Counted from the first letter of the stretch, positions 30,700-43,303 are shown. The stretch: 64,000 nucleotides of DNA from Prosapia bicincta (GCA_036971475.1 JBAIZL010000006.1:10931656-10995655), one strand, 5' to 3'. Notes: generated by a model from the sequence alone, not told the origin. Translations and numbers: made by a program.

Positions 30700-31545
30700 C
30701 CTTTTCACGTGTGTTAGGGCGTATGAATAAATGGCTTAGGCACAGTCATGTAAAGGTTGTGTCCTAATGAATGGCAGGTTGCTGAGGTACAGTCACGTAA
30801 AGGTTGTGTCACGGCGTGTGGCGCTTTGCTTCAGTCACATAAAGTTTGTGAAATAGCCTGTGATAGATTGCTTAGGTACAGTCACATAAAGTTTGTGAAA
30901 TAGCCTGTGATAGATTGCTTAGGTACAGTCACGTAAATGTTGTGTCCTAGCGTGTAGCAGTGTGCTGAAGTACAGTTACGTAAATGTTGTGTCATGGCGT
31001 GTGGCGCTTTGCTTCAGTCACATAAAGTTTATGAAATAGCCTGTGATAGATTGCTTAGGTACAGTCACATAAAGTTTGTGAAATAGCCTGTGATAGATTG
31101 CTTAGGTACAGTCACGTAAATGTTGTGTCACGGCGTGTGGCGCTTTGCTTCAGTCACATAAAGTTTATGAAATAGCCTGTGATAGATTGCTTAGGTACAG
31201 TCACATAAAGTTTGTGAAATAGCCTGTGATAGATTGCTTAGGTACAGTCACGTAAATGTTGTGTCCTAGCGTGTAGCAGTGTGCTGAAGTACAGTTACGT
31301 AAATGTTGTGTCATGGCGTGTAACAAGTTGCTTGAGTACAGTCACGTAAAGGTTGTGTCACCGCATGTGGCGGGTTGGTTAGGTACAGTCACGTAAATGT
31401 TGTTATGGCATATAGCGGGCTGCTTACGCAGTTACATAAGGGCTGTGAAATGGCGTGTGGTTGTTTGCTCAGGTACAGTCACGTAAAGGTTGTGTCACGG
31501 CGTGTGGCAGTCTGGTTAGGTACAGTCACATAAATGTTGAGTACG
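30700..31545. repeat. Minisatellite of about 47-bp units with higher-order blocks
   Basis: Units built on GGTACAGTCACGTAAA plus GTTGTGTC or GTTTGTGAAATAGCCTG alternate. A block of several units (CTTTGCTTCAGTCACATAAA through TAGATTGCTTAGG) is repeated three times between 30820 and 31250, so copying occurred at the multi-unit scale. Confidence 0.92.
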
Positions 31546-33376
31546 TGTTACGGGCGAGCATAAATGCAAAATCGCGGCTACGAGAAGATGCAACACTTGT
31601 AGGTACTACTTCCTGGTAAAGGGAAAATGGCGCATGCCTTACGTATATGATTTCATCGATATTGATAAAACAATGTAAGTTTTAACATAAATGTTTTGCT
31701 GAACATCAGGACACCAGTATCCAAAAGAATAATACGTTTATCCGACAAATCACTAAAACATCACAACTTCACTCAAATATTTAGATCAATAAATGTTCTT
31801 GCTTGCCAAGACGAAACATTGCATAGACAATCTATGAGGCTGCTATTAGATTTCATTTTACGTTATTATGCTTAGGAAGAACACACAGTGCACGGAATTC
31901 AATCTGGAAGCACTCTCTCATACACCCGCTTTGCATCTTAACCTTTGAAGTTGTTCAAGTTTCAATATTACCTTTACCCAGCCCATAAAGTGGGAAGCGA
32001 ATTTAATAGTTCTAATGTAACTCATAAAATCTGACCCAGAAGCGCTCGACGCCGAAAACGTAAGCAAAATTAATATTTAAAAATTCCATTTGTTATGTTA
32101 AACTTTATGTGCATTTAGAAAACTGTTTTGAAACTACCTAAACCCTAATAACATAAAACGGGGTGAAGTTTGAAGGGGTTTTCTAGAAGCATCCAAATCG
32201 AACAAGTAACACTGCCGAAACAAACACCAACACATGCTCACAAAATAAACACTGATACCATACACAGGAACACATTAACTCTTAGAACTTTTAAACGTAT
32301 TTTTATACCGTTCCTAGTATTCGGAACGATATTTCGGTTTCAACTGGGATGTGACGTAGTGGGGTATGCAAAGTACCTGGCATCCTCCTTGGACCAAAGG
32401 TTGCTGTAGACACCAAATTTAGCTGCGCTAATATGTAGATCCTTGAAAACCTTTCACTCAATACAAAATCTTGACTGTCCACTTATTACAGATAGCTTCA
32501 ATATCTATTATAAGTACTGTAGTTTTCCTTCTAGTAGGTCCTTTGCTCCTGCTATTTTCCCTTTCTATATTTCTTCCTCCTCCGTTCTTCCTCGGCTTCT
32601 TCTTCCCCTTGTTTATTAAATAACCAAATTTGATGCGTATATCACTAAATAACCGGTCGACGTATAGGCTATAGAGAAGTGTTTATTTATCTTTTGGAGC
32701 CAGAATGTGGAGATTTCATTGCAGCGCCCATTGCAAACAGCATGGCCCTTCCAACAATGTAGCATACACTGCAATGGAGGCAAACCACGCCCACCGCTCT
32801 TATAAGCCTACGGAATGAGCCAATATATTTCGGGGATTTATTTTGCTGTGTTTAAGGCGAGTTTAACGTAATTAGAATGATAGTGTTTAGATGATTCGAT
32901 AAACTTGTAGATAATGAAAGCAGACGATGCTTCTGGTTTGTAGAGAGAAGGTTAAGGGTTTCTCTACCTCAAACACATTTTACCAGATTGAGGAACTATT
33001 ATTTTGTATTTACCAGATACTTTCGAAGAAAATTGTAATGATGGTTTCCATTAAAATCCAAATGCCAAGGTGCCATGTATTTCAATGCATGCATCACTAG
33101 ATTTCCTCACCACTCTCCTTCCTCGATGAGAGAGATTCCTGACGCGTGACAACTCCACCCTCAACCAAATACTTTTCTAATTTTAGTTACTTTTTAATAT
33201 ACTCATCGTTATTTCAGTTTGGAATATTTCTTATATTTGAGTACAGTTTTCTGTCTGTCCTAATGTTCCTTCAAGAGAATAATGCAAAGGAATGGCAGAA
33301 AAATGTTCTCAAATAAACATAATTTTAAATTAATATTCGTTTAAGTGTCGACAAAGTCTTACTTACTGCTGATAAT
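31546..33376. other. Spacer
   Basis: 1.8 kb with no supported gene. The open frame at 32170-32409 has no recognisable domain. A pyrimidine-rich run (CTTCCTCCTCCGTTCTTCCT) lies near 32570. Confidence 0.5.
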
Positions 33377-33551
33377 TGGATTATTCATCACGATAACGCG
33401 CCAACGGATACTGCACTATCTGAGCAGCAATGTTTAACCTCAAAACGGATTTCAGTACTTCTACAACCACCTTACTCGATATAGCTCTTTTTATTTCTTA
33501 GAGTCAAAACGGCGGTGGCGGTCAACGTACAGCATTTTCAAACAACAGAAG
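33377..33551 (+). pseudogene. mariner-type transposase catalytic fragment
   Basis: The frame reads WIIHHDNAPTDTALSEQQCL, then TSKRISVLLQPPYS, loses the expected SPDLAPCDF residues with a stop, and resumes LFLFLRVKTA. HHDNAP and PPYS are the second catalytic-aspartate region and its downstream neighbour in mariner transposases of a subfamily different from the copies at 9-11 kb. No TIRs found. Confidence 0.75.
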
Positions 33552-33589
33552 GCGCCCTTCCTATTTTTTGCAATATGACTTTACTATAA

Positions 33590-34430
33590 TTTTCATCTTT
33601 AGTCAATGTTGCTCTTAGATATTTGTATTCTTTAGTATTTTTTTATTTTAATGTTTCCATCAGTGTTTAAATCTAGTCCTGCACTGTTTTATCAGACTTT
33701 ATTACAGCATTGTTGACCGTTTATCGCAATTTGAACACCTTTGTTTCTTGTTTTGACATGAATCTTGTTCTTCTTCTACACCTCTTCTGTTCATAACTAT
33801 TTTAATCTCATTATAATTTACTCCCATCGTGGGATTGTCTTGGTCTTCTTTTCTTTCTATTTTTTGGGATCAATTTTCAGGTTTTTAATGGTAATATACC
33901 TGTTAATCTTCTCATATGATTTCTTTCTATGGCGTCTGTTAGTGATGTCCCTACATTCATTATTTCTCTGATTCTGTCCTTTGCATTTATTTGTTTCTGT
34001 ATGTTCTTATTCACCATCCAGACCTCAGACCCGGAAGTCTGTACTGAAGAAGTACTTTTCACCTGTGTTGCACATATGTGTCTTTTTTTACTTTTCTTTG
34101 TGTCTTTATTCTATAATAATAAATCTAATATTCACTTGTAATTATATTCACTTGTAATATATCGTTCTCTCCCTAATCTCTGCAATTAGTCTTCTCTAAC
34201 GTTTCCATCTCCAGTCATTGTTACTCCCAGATATCTGTATTCTTTAGTATATTTTATAATGTTTTCACCAATGTTTAAATTTTGTCCTGCACAACGTACT
34301 GCCATGTGTTCTGTTTTCTCAGTATTAATTTTGTTTAACTCTTCGCCCAGATTTATAACCATATATTTTTGTTGTAAATATTATTGTTGTAATATACTCC
34401 TCTCTTATTTGTACTGCCATTTTTCTACAC
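33590..34430 (-). pseudogene. Non-LTR retrotransposon, C-terminal RT region, duplicated
   Basis: Minus-strand pieces in order from 34400: INLGEELNKINTEKTEHMAV, NLNIGENIIKYTKEYRYLGV, TMTGDGNVRED, then SEVWMVNKNIQKQINAKDRI, REIMNVGTSLTDAIERN. A second, more decayed version of the EYKYLRATLTKDE part lies at 33590-33660. This is the RT thumb and C-terminal region of the endonuclease-RT elements common in insect genomes. Frames are broken throughout. Confidence 0.8.
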
Positions 34431-34530
34431 TCGTTATATTAATTTTTTTAGAGAGTCTTGGAGGATATTCCAAAAGAAGAGTTCTAGAAATGTTACCGGC
34501 AGTGGAAGAAGCGTTGGAGTGTGTGTAAGG

Positions 34531-35067
34531 AGAAGGGAAGTACTTCGAAACACATTACACTAAAAATGACTAAAAACGTAAGAGATATTTTTTTTACATT
34601 AGTCTCATTATTTAGTTGTAGCTTCCGAAGGGTAAACGCGTAGGCTATACACTGGATTGTATAGATTACTCTGCCACTTGTAGCAAAGGAATTACTTTCA
34701 ATTGTTTTCTCTACGATAGCACAATGACGTCAAGATGTGCTAATACGGCTTGGGCCACGCTTAGTGCACATCGGACGTCACCGACCATATAGGCAGTAAA
34801 TCGATTGACTGAATATTTTATAACTGTCTCTTCACGCAACATTGGCCTGTGCAATCGATGACTTGTAGGCCTATAGGTTGATTGTAGCATACAGTCAAAG
34901 CCAAAATGTTATTATAAAATGGTTGTATTTAAAAATTAATAAACTGCTTTTTCGTTTGTAAATTTTGAATTGTCAACTAATTGTTGGGTTAATTTGTAGT
35001 TGAATCATCTTTACTTTTCCCAAAAATAATTTCGGTTGTTTTTCTCGTTTACAATTCTTTCTATTAG
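34531..35067. other. Spacer
   Basis: No gene recognised. TGACGTCA occurs at 34725-34732. Confidence 0.5.
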
Positions 35068-35490
35068 CTCTCACTCTCCCTATATATATATTGTTCGAAT
35101 TTTTAATCGCTAATAAAATACTTTCTATCTATCCACTCAAGTTCAAATACACGTTGTAAAACCTGTAATGGATGACACTTGATGTTAATACAGTTTTGTC
35201 AAATATTAATTCAATTATTAAATTTAATTAATTAACTATAGTTATATATTGGATAAAACTTTTCACAAAAGGGGCATGGTATGTAGTATATATTATTTGG
35301 CTTAACACATGATTGCATAAAACAGCTGATTTAATGATACAGGTTATGTGGTAGAACAGCTGTTTTAACGCATAGGTTATGTTACTTTATTTATATAATT
35401 GTAATTATTTAATACAAAGTAAGTAAATTAAAATTTGTTTATGTTAACTCAATAAGGAATTGAGTTTAGAATATTTTGGTTTATATTACT
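35068..35490 (-). repeat. Dispersed repeat family R, full-length-like copy
   Basis: Starts CTCACTCTCCCTATATATAT and contains TATCCACTCAAGTTCAAATA, GGATGACACTTGATGTTAAT, AAACAGCTGATTTAATG and GAACAGCTGTTTTAACGCAT, the reverse order of the 27365 copy. Confidence 0.75.
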
Positions 35491-35636
35491 TGCTAACTAC
35501 CAGCCTCCATGACTTGTAGGAGTGTTATCACAAACGTATAAGATATGAAAAACAAATATTCTTTGAGCTTAGCTTTTGAGGTTGTGTTAAAAACAAAAAA
35601 AAACATACACAAAACTCACAAATTAATTATTTATTT

Positions 35637-35679
35637 ACTCATACGCGTTTCAATGACCAAGTCATCATCATCAGGGAGT
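35637..35679 (-). ncRNA. Hammerhead-like motif, family A
   Basis: Minus strand: ACTCC then the perfect core CTGATGA, T, GATGAC/GTCATT stem II with loop TTG, GAA, stem III ACGCGT, A, TGAGT. Stem I pairs at four of five positions; the pair next to the core is mismatched. Confidence 0.55.
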
Positions 35680-35750
35680 GTTACTACTACAAACTCTAAC
35701 TTACAACTTGTAGTTACATGAAGTTGTAAGTTAGAGTTTGTAGTAGTAAT

Positions 35751-35793
35751 ACTCATTGATGATGATGACCTGATCAATGAAACGCGTATGAGT
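35751..35793 (+). ncRNA. Hammerhead-like motif, family A, core variant
   Basis: ACTCA/TGAGT stem I is perfect but the core is TTGATGA (C3 changed), and stem II is disturbed (GACCTGATCA). Stem III ACGCGT kept. Confidence 0.45.
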
Positions 35794-35845
35794 AAATAAA
35801 TGATTAATTTGTGAGTTTTGTATATGTTTTTATTTGTTTTTAGTA

Positions 35846-36409
35846 TAAGATATGGTACAGTGCATTCATGAGAAATGCTGTGGCCAAATAACGAGTTCAA
35901 TGACGTCATAGCTACCTAGATTTAATGGTCTAAATTAACGGTTAGAACTCTTAAGATCCCCCCCTTTACTTGGAAACTTTCAAAATGGTTTCATTGAAAG
36001 CCCTCCGTTAAAAAATTACACCCGTACATATAACGGTAGCCTATTAAAAATTGAACACATTTCTCAATACTATCTTTTATGAATGTTAATAGATGAAATT
36101 CAACCATTTCTTGTTAAGTAAAATTTTTTAAATTTACCATAGTATACGGGATGTAATAATTTTTGTTAATCTGCCAAGGAAATAGTAAAGGATGTGCTTT
36201 ATATCGTATTGTATTTTTTAAATTTAATATATTTGAAATGTTACACTTATTTTAGCTATTATAGCTATACATAGTCTCTCTTTCTCCCCCCCTCTCTCAA
36301 ATATATAATGTTAACCTGTTAGCTGTACTAGTCATCCTAATGCTTTGCTTTCATTTATGTGTCTATTTAGTACTGAAACTGTTGTAAGATTTTACTGATT
36401 ATATTTTAT
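35846..36409. other. Spacer
   Basis: AT-rich, with CCCCCCTCTCTC near 36288 and TGACGTCA at 35901-35908. No gene seen. Confidence 0.5.
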
Positions 36410-37450
36410 TTGCAGTAAGTAGATGACGTAAATAGAATATTAAATGTGATAATAAATCTTGGGAGTTGTACTTGAGTCGTGATCAAGAACTGGTTCCGTG
36501 ACCCGTATTACAGAGGTAAGTTTTTTCACGGTTATAACGGAACTTCGTGTTGAGTAAATAACGGTTATACGATATCAAATAGAGTATGTGCCAAAATAAA
36601 CAGTATTGAAACTGTTGTGAGATTTTATTTTATTTACAGTAAGTAGATGATGTAAGTAGAATATTAAATGTGATAGTAAATCCTGGGACTTGTACATGAC
36701 TCGTAATCAAGAACTGGTTCCATGACCCGTATTACAGAGGTAGGTGTTTTCACGGTTATAACGGAACTTCGTGTTGAGTAAATAACGGAAACAGTATTGA
36801 AACTGTTGTGAGATTTTATTTTATTTACAGTAAGTAGATGATGTAAGTAGAATATTAAATCTGATAGTAAATCCTGGGACTTGTACATGAGTCATAATCA
36901 AGAACAGGTTCCGTGACCCGTATTACAGAGGTAAGTTTTTTCACGGTTATAACGGAACTTCGTGTTGAGTAAATAACGGTTATACGATATCAAATGCCGT
37001 TTGCGCCAAAATAATCAGTACTGAAACTGTTGTGAGATTTTATTTTATTTACAGTAAGTAGATGAGGTAAGTAGAATATTAAATCTGATAGTAAATCCTG
37101 GAACTTGTACATGAGTCGTAATCAAGAACAGGTTCCATGACCCGTATTACAGAGGTAGGTGTTTTCACGGTTATAACGGAACTTCGTGTTGAGTAAATAA
37201 CGGAAACAGTATTGAAACTGTTGTGAGATTTTATTTTATTTACAGTAAGTAGATGATGTAAGTAGAATATTAAATCTGATAGTAAATCCTGGGACTTGTA
37301 CATGAGTCATAATCAAGAACAGGTTCCGTGACCCGTATTACAGAGGTAAGTTTTTTCACGGTTATAACGGAACTTCGTGTTGAGTAAATAACGGTTATAC
37401 GATATCAAATGCCGTTTGCGCCAAAATAATCAGTACTGAAACTGTTGTGA
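36410..37450. repeat. Terminal-repeat satellite, 414-bp higher-order unit
   Basis: Every unit contains AACTGTTGTGAGATTTTATT, ACAGTAAGTAGATGA, AGAACAGGTTCCGTGACCCG and CACGGTTATAACGGAACTTC. Long units (about 228 bp, with CGTTTGCGCCAAAATAATCA) alternate with short ones (about 186 bp, lacking it), so the long marker recurs at about 36590, 37003 and 37417, a 414-bp dimer. Confidence 0.9.
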
Positions 37451-37464
37451 GATTTTATTTTATT

Positions 37465-37910
37465 TTATTTACATAGTTTTACAAACATACAAGTATGAAA
37501 AGCTAAATGGGTTAGATACGGGTGTAAACATGTTGTGTATGACCTCGTACCGTTCTTGAAGGTTTTGCATCATTTTGGTAAAGAGGGGTCGTTTCATGCT
37601 CGTTATACACATGGTTTTTTCCCTGCAGTTGGACGATGGTGGTTGGTGGGTCATCACTTAATTCTTCATCATTTCCCAGACGTATCCGTCAGGTGGTGTT
37701 ATGCCGTGGGGAGTAGGCTAGGAAAGGAAAGTTTGTTCTAAGATGGGTGAGACGAATGCCAATAGGTTTTAGAGGAAAGAAAACAATGTAGCTGGCTGCG
37801 TCATCTTGGTGGAACCATTTTGAACGAAAAGGCAGGTTTCGGCCACAACAAAATCTCCCAAGGTCTCCTATAAAAAGTCTAAAAATGTTTCTACATCTGA
37901 GAGAAGGCAA
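37465..37910 (-). pseudogene. Tc1/IS630-superfamily transposase relic
   Basis: Minus strand: GDLGRFCCGRNLPFRSKWFH, then QDDAASYIVFF, LRTNFPFLAYSP, and downstream MQNLQERYEVIHNMFTP. WF-Q-D-G/A-A is the region of the second catalytic aspartate, SP the approach to the third, and MQNLQER the C-terminal helix of such transposases. The third acidic motif is lost and frames are broken. It is a relative of the copy at 57745-58190. Confidence 0.65.
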
Positions 37911-37966
37911 CTACAGCCGATTTAGTTTCAGTACTGTTTATTTTGGCGCATACGGTATATACAAGT

Positions 37967-38769
37967 TTATTTTAAAGTCACTGTAGAAGCACCCTTTGTC
38001 CATGTATTATACAGTTTTCCATGTATTATACAGAGTGTCCTTGCACTTTACGGCCCAGTAGTGCAGCAGCTCCCTGAGTTTATTACGGTCAGTCAAGAGG
38101 GAGGGGGTTTGGTGGCCCCCGAGGTTTTGCTGCGTCTGTCACGCGACACTGGCTGCGGGTGGACTTTTGGGTAAGGGCTGGAAAAAGAGTTTATTACAAG
38201 TAATTATTATTTATTTATATTTATCCACTACCACAGTAGTGGTAAGAAGAGTTGAAGATGTGGTGTGTAACAGTAGGCTATGTAAGGGACGGGATATGGA
38301 AGGCGCAACGATTGGATATGAAATCTAAAAACTGGCAAAGGTTTAAATACGATTACCTTTGTATAAAACTGGTGAACACTTAACCACCCTTATTTACTGC
38401 TTGATTGTAAAAATAATAAGATTGGATTATCTGTTAGTTGACCAATGTCATTTGATCAATCGGATAGATTAGCGTTTTATAATACAGTACAAAAAATTAA
38501 GTTTATTTCGAAATCTCTCACAAAGTGAGAAAACATAAATGAGTTATATTGAACGACTGAAAGCAACAGCGCTGCCGGCAACAAATCTAGTTCTCAATTA
38601 TTCAGAGAATCGATTCTAAGACAACTTCATACTTTTGATGGGAAGGTCGATAAATGCGAGTTGCTTCCTGCTCTATGCGGTTCAGTTCACAAGTACGATT
38701 ATTCCAACTAGTAAAACATTTCTCTAAGGATAAACCAAAATTAAAAATTGTAAAATAAAAATGTTTTTC
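37967..38769. other. Spacer with a GC-rich patch
   Basis: 38085-38175 is GC-rich (GGAGGGGGTTTGGTGGCCCC). No product recognised. Confidence 0.5.
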
Positions 38770-39235
38770 CGGTCGAACATATTCTCAATTCCTTGAGAAA
38801 GTTTACACTTTCTATAAATCTTGTTCAAAAATTCAATCGTTAATAAAATACTATTTATTCATTCAAGTTCAAATACATTTGTTAAACTTGTAGTGAGTGA
38901 TACTTGATGTTAAACCGGTTGCTCTCAATTATTAATTCATTATTTAAGTGTAATGAATTTATTTTAGTTTTAGATGGCAGAAAAACCTTTCGCAAAGAAG
39001 CAAGGTACGCAATATAGTTATTTCATCCCATTTGGCTTAAAATGAGCGATAACATATGCTTTCATAAAACAGCTGATTTTATGTTATAGGTTATGTGGTA
39101 GAACATCTGTTTTAACGCATAGGTTATGTTACTTAATTTATATTAATTAATTGTAATTATTTAATAAAAAGTAACTAAAAAAATGTTTTCCTTGTTTAAG
39201 TATAAATTGACTTTATTTTTTTAATATATATTACT
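38770..39235 (-). repeat. Dispersed repeat family R copy
   Basis: Contains TTCATTCAAGTTCAAATACA, GTGATACTTGATGTTAA, AAACAGCTGATTTTATGTTA and CTGTTTTAACGCATAGGTTA in the reverse orientation. Positions 39236-39763 that follow hold no recognised gene. Confidence 0.75.
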
Positions 39236-39763
39236 TGTTTTATAATACTGGATAAAAATATATTACGGTCTTCTATGATTATTGAATATGAACATTTAAA
39301 ATCCATATGACGAACTATAAACACATTGATTATATTAAAGTATATAAATGAATGAAGGTTAAAGTCAAAGAAATTGGTTGATAAATCTGACTTTTATTCA
39401 AGTCAACGAAAATTGGAAAAAATCTAACCACTACAGATATATTCTGAATGTATTCCAATTCTGTCTTCTTTAGTTCAAATTTTCACATCTGAACTGGAAT
39501 TTGCAGATTTGCAATTTGTCCTGTCAAGATTTACAATAAAATCAAGGTCCTGGATTTAGATTATAGTAAAGGATGTAACGAAGCCCGCACCAAGAATCTG
39601 GACGTGACGATATTGCAAGACAGAGTATTTTCCTTGACGGAATATTGCTTACGCTGGGGAGGAATACCTTTTGCTTTATAAGGTTTCTCACAATCTGAGG
39701 CAAAAGTTTATTTAAATATATGTTTTATTGTTAGTAGCTGACAATATTTGGTACTTAGGTTTT

Positions 39764-40115
39764 TACGGAGGCCACTATTATAGCGCGCGCTTCGGTGGTT
39801 AGGTTAGGTTAACATAATTATGCTACTATTAGTTCTCTGTTACATAAATCCTGAATCAGATCTGAGGAGGTGCTAAATAGAGGAACAAGAGGCACCGCCG
39901 GAATATATATGTGGCGATGGGAGTGACCGCGACTGGCGGCGAGGCGTTCAACTCAATTCTCGCCAACATCTATTCTTTTTAGGAGGCAGAAAACAAGAAC
40001 CGATCATATAATGACAAGTAATTTCCGCAGTGAGACAAATAAAGTCTGTCCTGTATAAATATTTAGTGTTCTTACGCCCCCTGCGAAATAACCCCTAAAA
40101 ATAGTGGCCTCCGTA
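39764..40115. mobile_element. Short TIR element (MITE-like or solo terminal repeat)
   Basis: ACGGAGGCCACTATT (39765-39779) and its exact reverse complement (40100-40114) bound about 350 bp. The inside is GC-richer, with GGTTAGGTTAGGTT near 39799 and AATAAAGTCTGTCC near 40038. The target duplication is unclear (T/TA?). Class not determined; a Harbinger-type MITE or an LTR-like piece are both possible. Confidence 0.65.
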
Positions 40116-40254
40116 TAATACGTGAGTACAAAATAATTTTGAAAAAATTACATAGATTTAAACAATAATAATTTTAGTTACATTATAAAAATTGTCACTT
40201 TACACAATTTACATTGCTGAAAATTGTTTCTTAGTTTGGTGAGTCAAAATGTCC

Positions 40255-41190
40255 TGTAATCTTGGCTCCGGGATCTCCAGGTAGTGTTGGCTTCGGTTCT
40301 CCAGGTAGTGTTGGCTTAGGGTTCTCCAGGTAGTGTTGGCTTTGGGCTCTCCAGGTAGTGTTGGCTTAGGGTTCTCCAGGTAGTGTTGGCTTAGGGTTCT
40401 CCAGGTAGTGTTGGCTTAGGGTTCTCCAGGTAGTGTTGACTTCGGGCTCTCCAGGTAGTGTTGGCTTAGGGTTCTCCAGGTAGTGTTGGCTTAGGGTTCT
40501 CCAGGTAGTGTTGGCTTCGGTTCTCCAGGTAGTGTTGGCTTTGGGTTCTCCAGGTAGTGTTGGCTTCGGTTCTCCAGGTAGTGTTGGCTTAGGGTTCTCC
40601 AGGTAGTGTTGGCTTCGGTTCTCCAGGTAGTGTTGGCTCCGGGATCTCCAGGTAGTGTTGGCTTAGTGTTCTCCAGGTAGTGTTGGCTTAGGGTTCTCCA
40701 GGTAGTGTTGGCTTCGGGTTCTCCAGGTAGTGTTGGCTTTGGGCTCTCCAGGTAGTGTTGGCTTAGGGTTCTCCAGGTAGTGTTGGCTTAGGGTTCTCCA
40801 GGTAGTGTTGGCTTAGGGTTCTCCAGGTAGTGTTGACTTCGGGCTCTCCAGGTAGTGTTGGCTTAGGGTTCTCCAGGTAGTGTTGGCTTAGGGTTCTCCA
40901 GGTAGTGTTGGCTTCGGTTCTCCAGGTAGTGTTGGCTTTGGGTTCTCCAGGTAGTGTTGGCTTCGGTTCTCCAGGTAGTGTTGGCTTAGGGTTCTCCAGG
41001 TAGTGTTGGCTTCGGTTCTCCAGGTAGTGTTGGCTTCGGGTTCTCCAGGTAGTGTTGGCTTCGGGTTCTCCAGGTAGTGTTGGCTTAGGGTTCTCCAGGT
41101 AGTGTTGGCTTCTGTTCTCCAGGTAGTGTTGGTTTCGGGTTCTTCAGGTAGTGTTAGCTTCGGGTTCTCCAGGTAGTGTTGGCATCGATC
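40255..41190. repeat. Minisatellite of 24-26 bp units
   Basis: Unit TTCTCCAGGTAGTGTTGGCT plus TAGGG, TCGG or TTGGG, about 37 copies. The order of unit variants from about 40330 to 40640 is repeated from about 40730 to 41030, including the rare TTGACTTCGGGCTCTCC unit, so a block of about 400 bp was duplicated. Confidence 0.95.
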
Positions 41191-41289
41191 GCTTCTCTAG
41201 ATACCATTTATATTGGAAATGAATTTTGAACATTGACCTTTCATTTACTAGGAGCAGGAGAACAGCTGTCGTTACTGCCTCACGTCTTG

Positions 41290-41400
41290 CTCAGAAGTAT
41301 AGTTGCGTCCTGCTAACCGTGTTCTTGTTCACTTTCTCGTGTACTAGCATTCCTGCAAACATGTTACATTTTCAGAATGTTCTAAACATCAACAGCTTCT
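41290..41400. repeat. Third copy of the 25436/26300 repeat (partial)
   Basis: GCTAACCGTG, TTTCTCGTGTACTA, AACATGTTACATTTTCAGA and TCTAAACATCAACAGCT match 26245-26345 in the same orientation. Positions 41400-42540 hold no recognised gene. Confidence 0.7.
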
Positions 41401-42539
41401 GAAGGCTACTATCAGAATAACAGAATGCTACGGTCAGCAACGCATTTGAACAGAAACTGAGAAGTCTCTAGTAGTTTTATAATTAGATGGGACTATCATA
41501 TTTTTTGGGTACGGTCCAAATCTGTGCAATCTTTAAAGTGTACGGCATTCATGAAATTATACAAACCTTCATAGGTTTGTCTTAAAGTTAACAAAACAAG
41601 GTTTTGTTTAAATCTACCAACTAAATATATAAAAATTTTCAAGTAATTAGTTGGTTAAATCTTGTCTTTCAGCACATCTATCAAGGCCTCACAAACCTGA
41701 GAAACAAACATGGGAATAGCACGTTAGAGATTTTAAATAAATAACCAAGCTTGAAAACGAATCACCTCCAGTCAAGGAGCGTGGAGTCACTATCAGGATT
41801 TTTTTAAAGAGAATCACCATTTCTTGTCGGTCTTAGCAATTTTCAGTCCAACATGAAATATCAAATGTTCAAAATCGGCGCTTGCCATTCTCAAAATCTT
41901 TTTAAGACTAACATCTGTCCTTAATTCTCCTAACAATGGAGCCATATCATCCCTGTTCAAATCTGCTAGAAGTGCTCTCCCTCTAAATCTAGTTCTTGCT
42001 CGTAGCGACCCAATATCTTCTTGAGGTTACATTTAATGTAGCCACAATAAAACAAGCACTTACAGCAGCAGCAACGTCCTCCACTCTCCACTCTTCACAT
42101 CCTGAATACTCCAGCATAAATAAAAAGTTTCAAACATTTCAGAGCGCAAAAATAACTTGTTGCAATACTTTACTTTCAAACCAAAAAGTTTAAAACTAAA
42201 ATGTTGAAAACAAATCTAATAATACAAAACTTTTTAGTTACAAACAGCAGTGTAAACCTGGCTTCACTTTTCAAAACAAAAGAAATGGAATGAAGCCTTT
42301 GGAATCACGGTCATTCTGTAATCATAATTCCAGTTTTCCTCTGAACAGGTCAGAGTTGCTGTGAAGCATAAGTTGTGCAATAAATGCGGGCTACATAAGC
42401 GGAAGTGTTATCTAATATCTCTAGCGAGCCGGCTCTCAGAAAGTCCCGTCCAACTATTGTATATACTTTATTCTTGCGTCAGTGATGAGTGCATACAAAC
42501 AAGTATTGTAAACAAATTAGTTTACTAGTTTTTACGGCG

Positions 42540-42947
<408 letters not shown>

Positions 42948-43009
42948 TACATATGGGGTTTAAGTTTTAAACATGTAGGAACTTAGTCATTTTTTCCAAT
43001 ACAATTTAA

Positions 43010-43260
43010 AGACGTCAACTTTAAACTAAAAATATTTAATTAATATTTGAAAAACACTGTATTATCATCAAGTGTAATCCATTACAAGTTTACAAAATAT
43101 ATTTGAACTTGAGTGATAAATATAAAGTATTTTATTAATTATTGAAAATTTGAACAATATATATCTATCTATATATATATATAGGAAAAGTCTGAGATAA
43201 TAGAAAGAATTAAAAAGTCATTAAAAGTATTTAAATCGAAATCTAGTTGATTTTAAAAAT
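43010..43260 (+). repeat. Dispersed repeat family R, 3' partial copy
   Basis: Contains ATCATCAAGTGTAATCC, ATATTTGAACTTGAGTG, AAAGTATTTTATTAAT and the GAACAATATATAT end. Confidence 0.65.
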
Positions 43261-43303
43261 CTCCAGTAGTTAAAAAAAGTGTTGCTCAATCAACAATCTT
43301 ATA

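Larger units (their letters stand above)
35560..35845. mobile_element. Foldback unit (family A), copy 3
   Basis: Best mirror symmetry of the family A units: AAACATACACAAAACTCACA with TGTGAGTTTTGTATATGTTT outside, TTTACTCATACGCGTTTC with GAAACGCGTATGAGTAAA next, and TACAAACTCTAACTTACAAC with GTTGTAAGTTAGAGTTTGTA at the centre. Confidence 0.8.
36410..37966 (-). mobile_element. Tc1/IS630-like element with tandemly amplified end
   Basis: One end (37920-37966) reads TTTCAGTACTGTTTATTTTG then GCGCATACGG; its reverse complement GCCAAAATAATCAGTACTGA occurs inside the repeats at the other end. Between them lies a transposase relic (37465-37910, minus) and then about 1 kb of tandem repeats (36410-37450). 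The same design, in opposite orientation, is at 57716-59330. Borders are approximate and no target duplication was identified. Confidence 0.6.
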
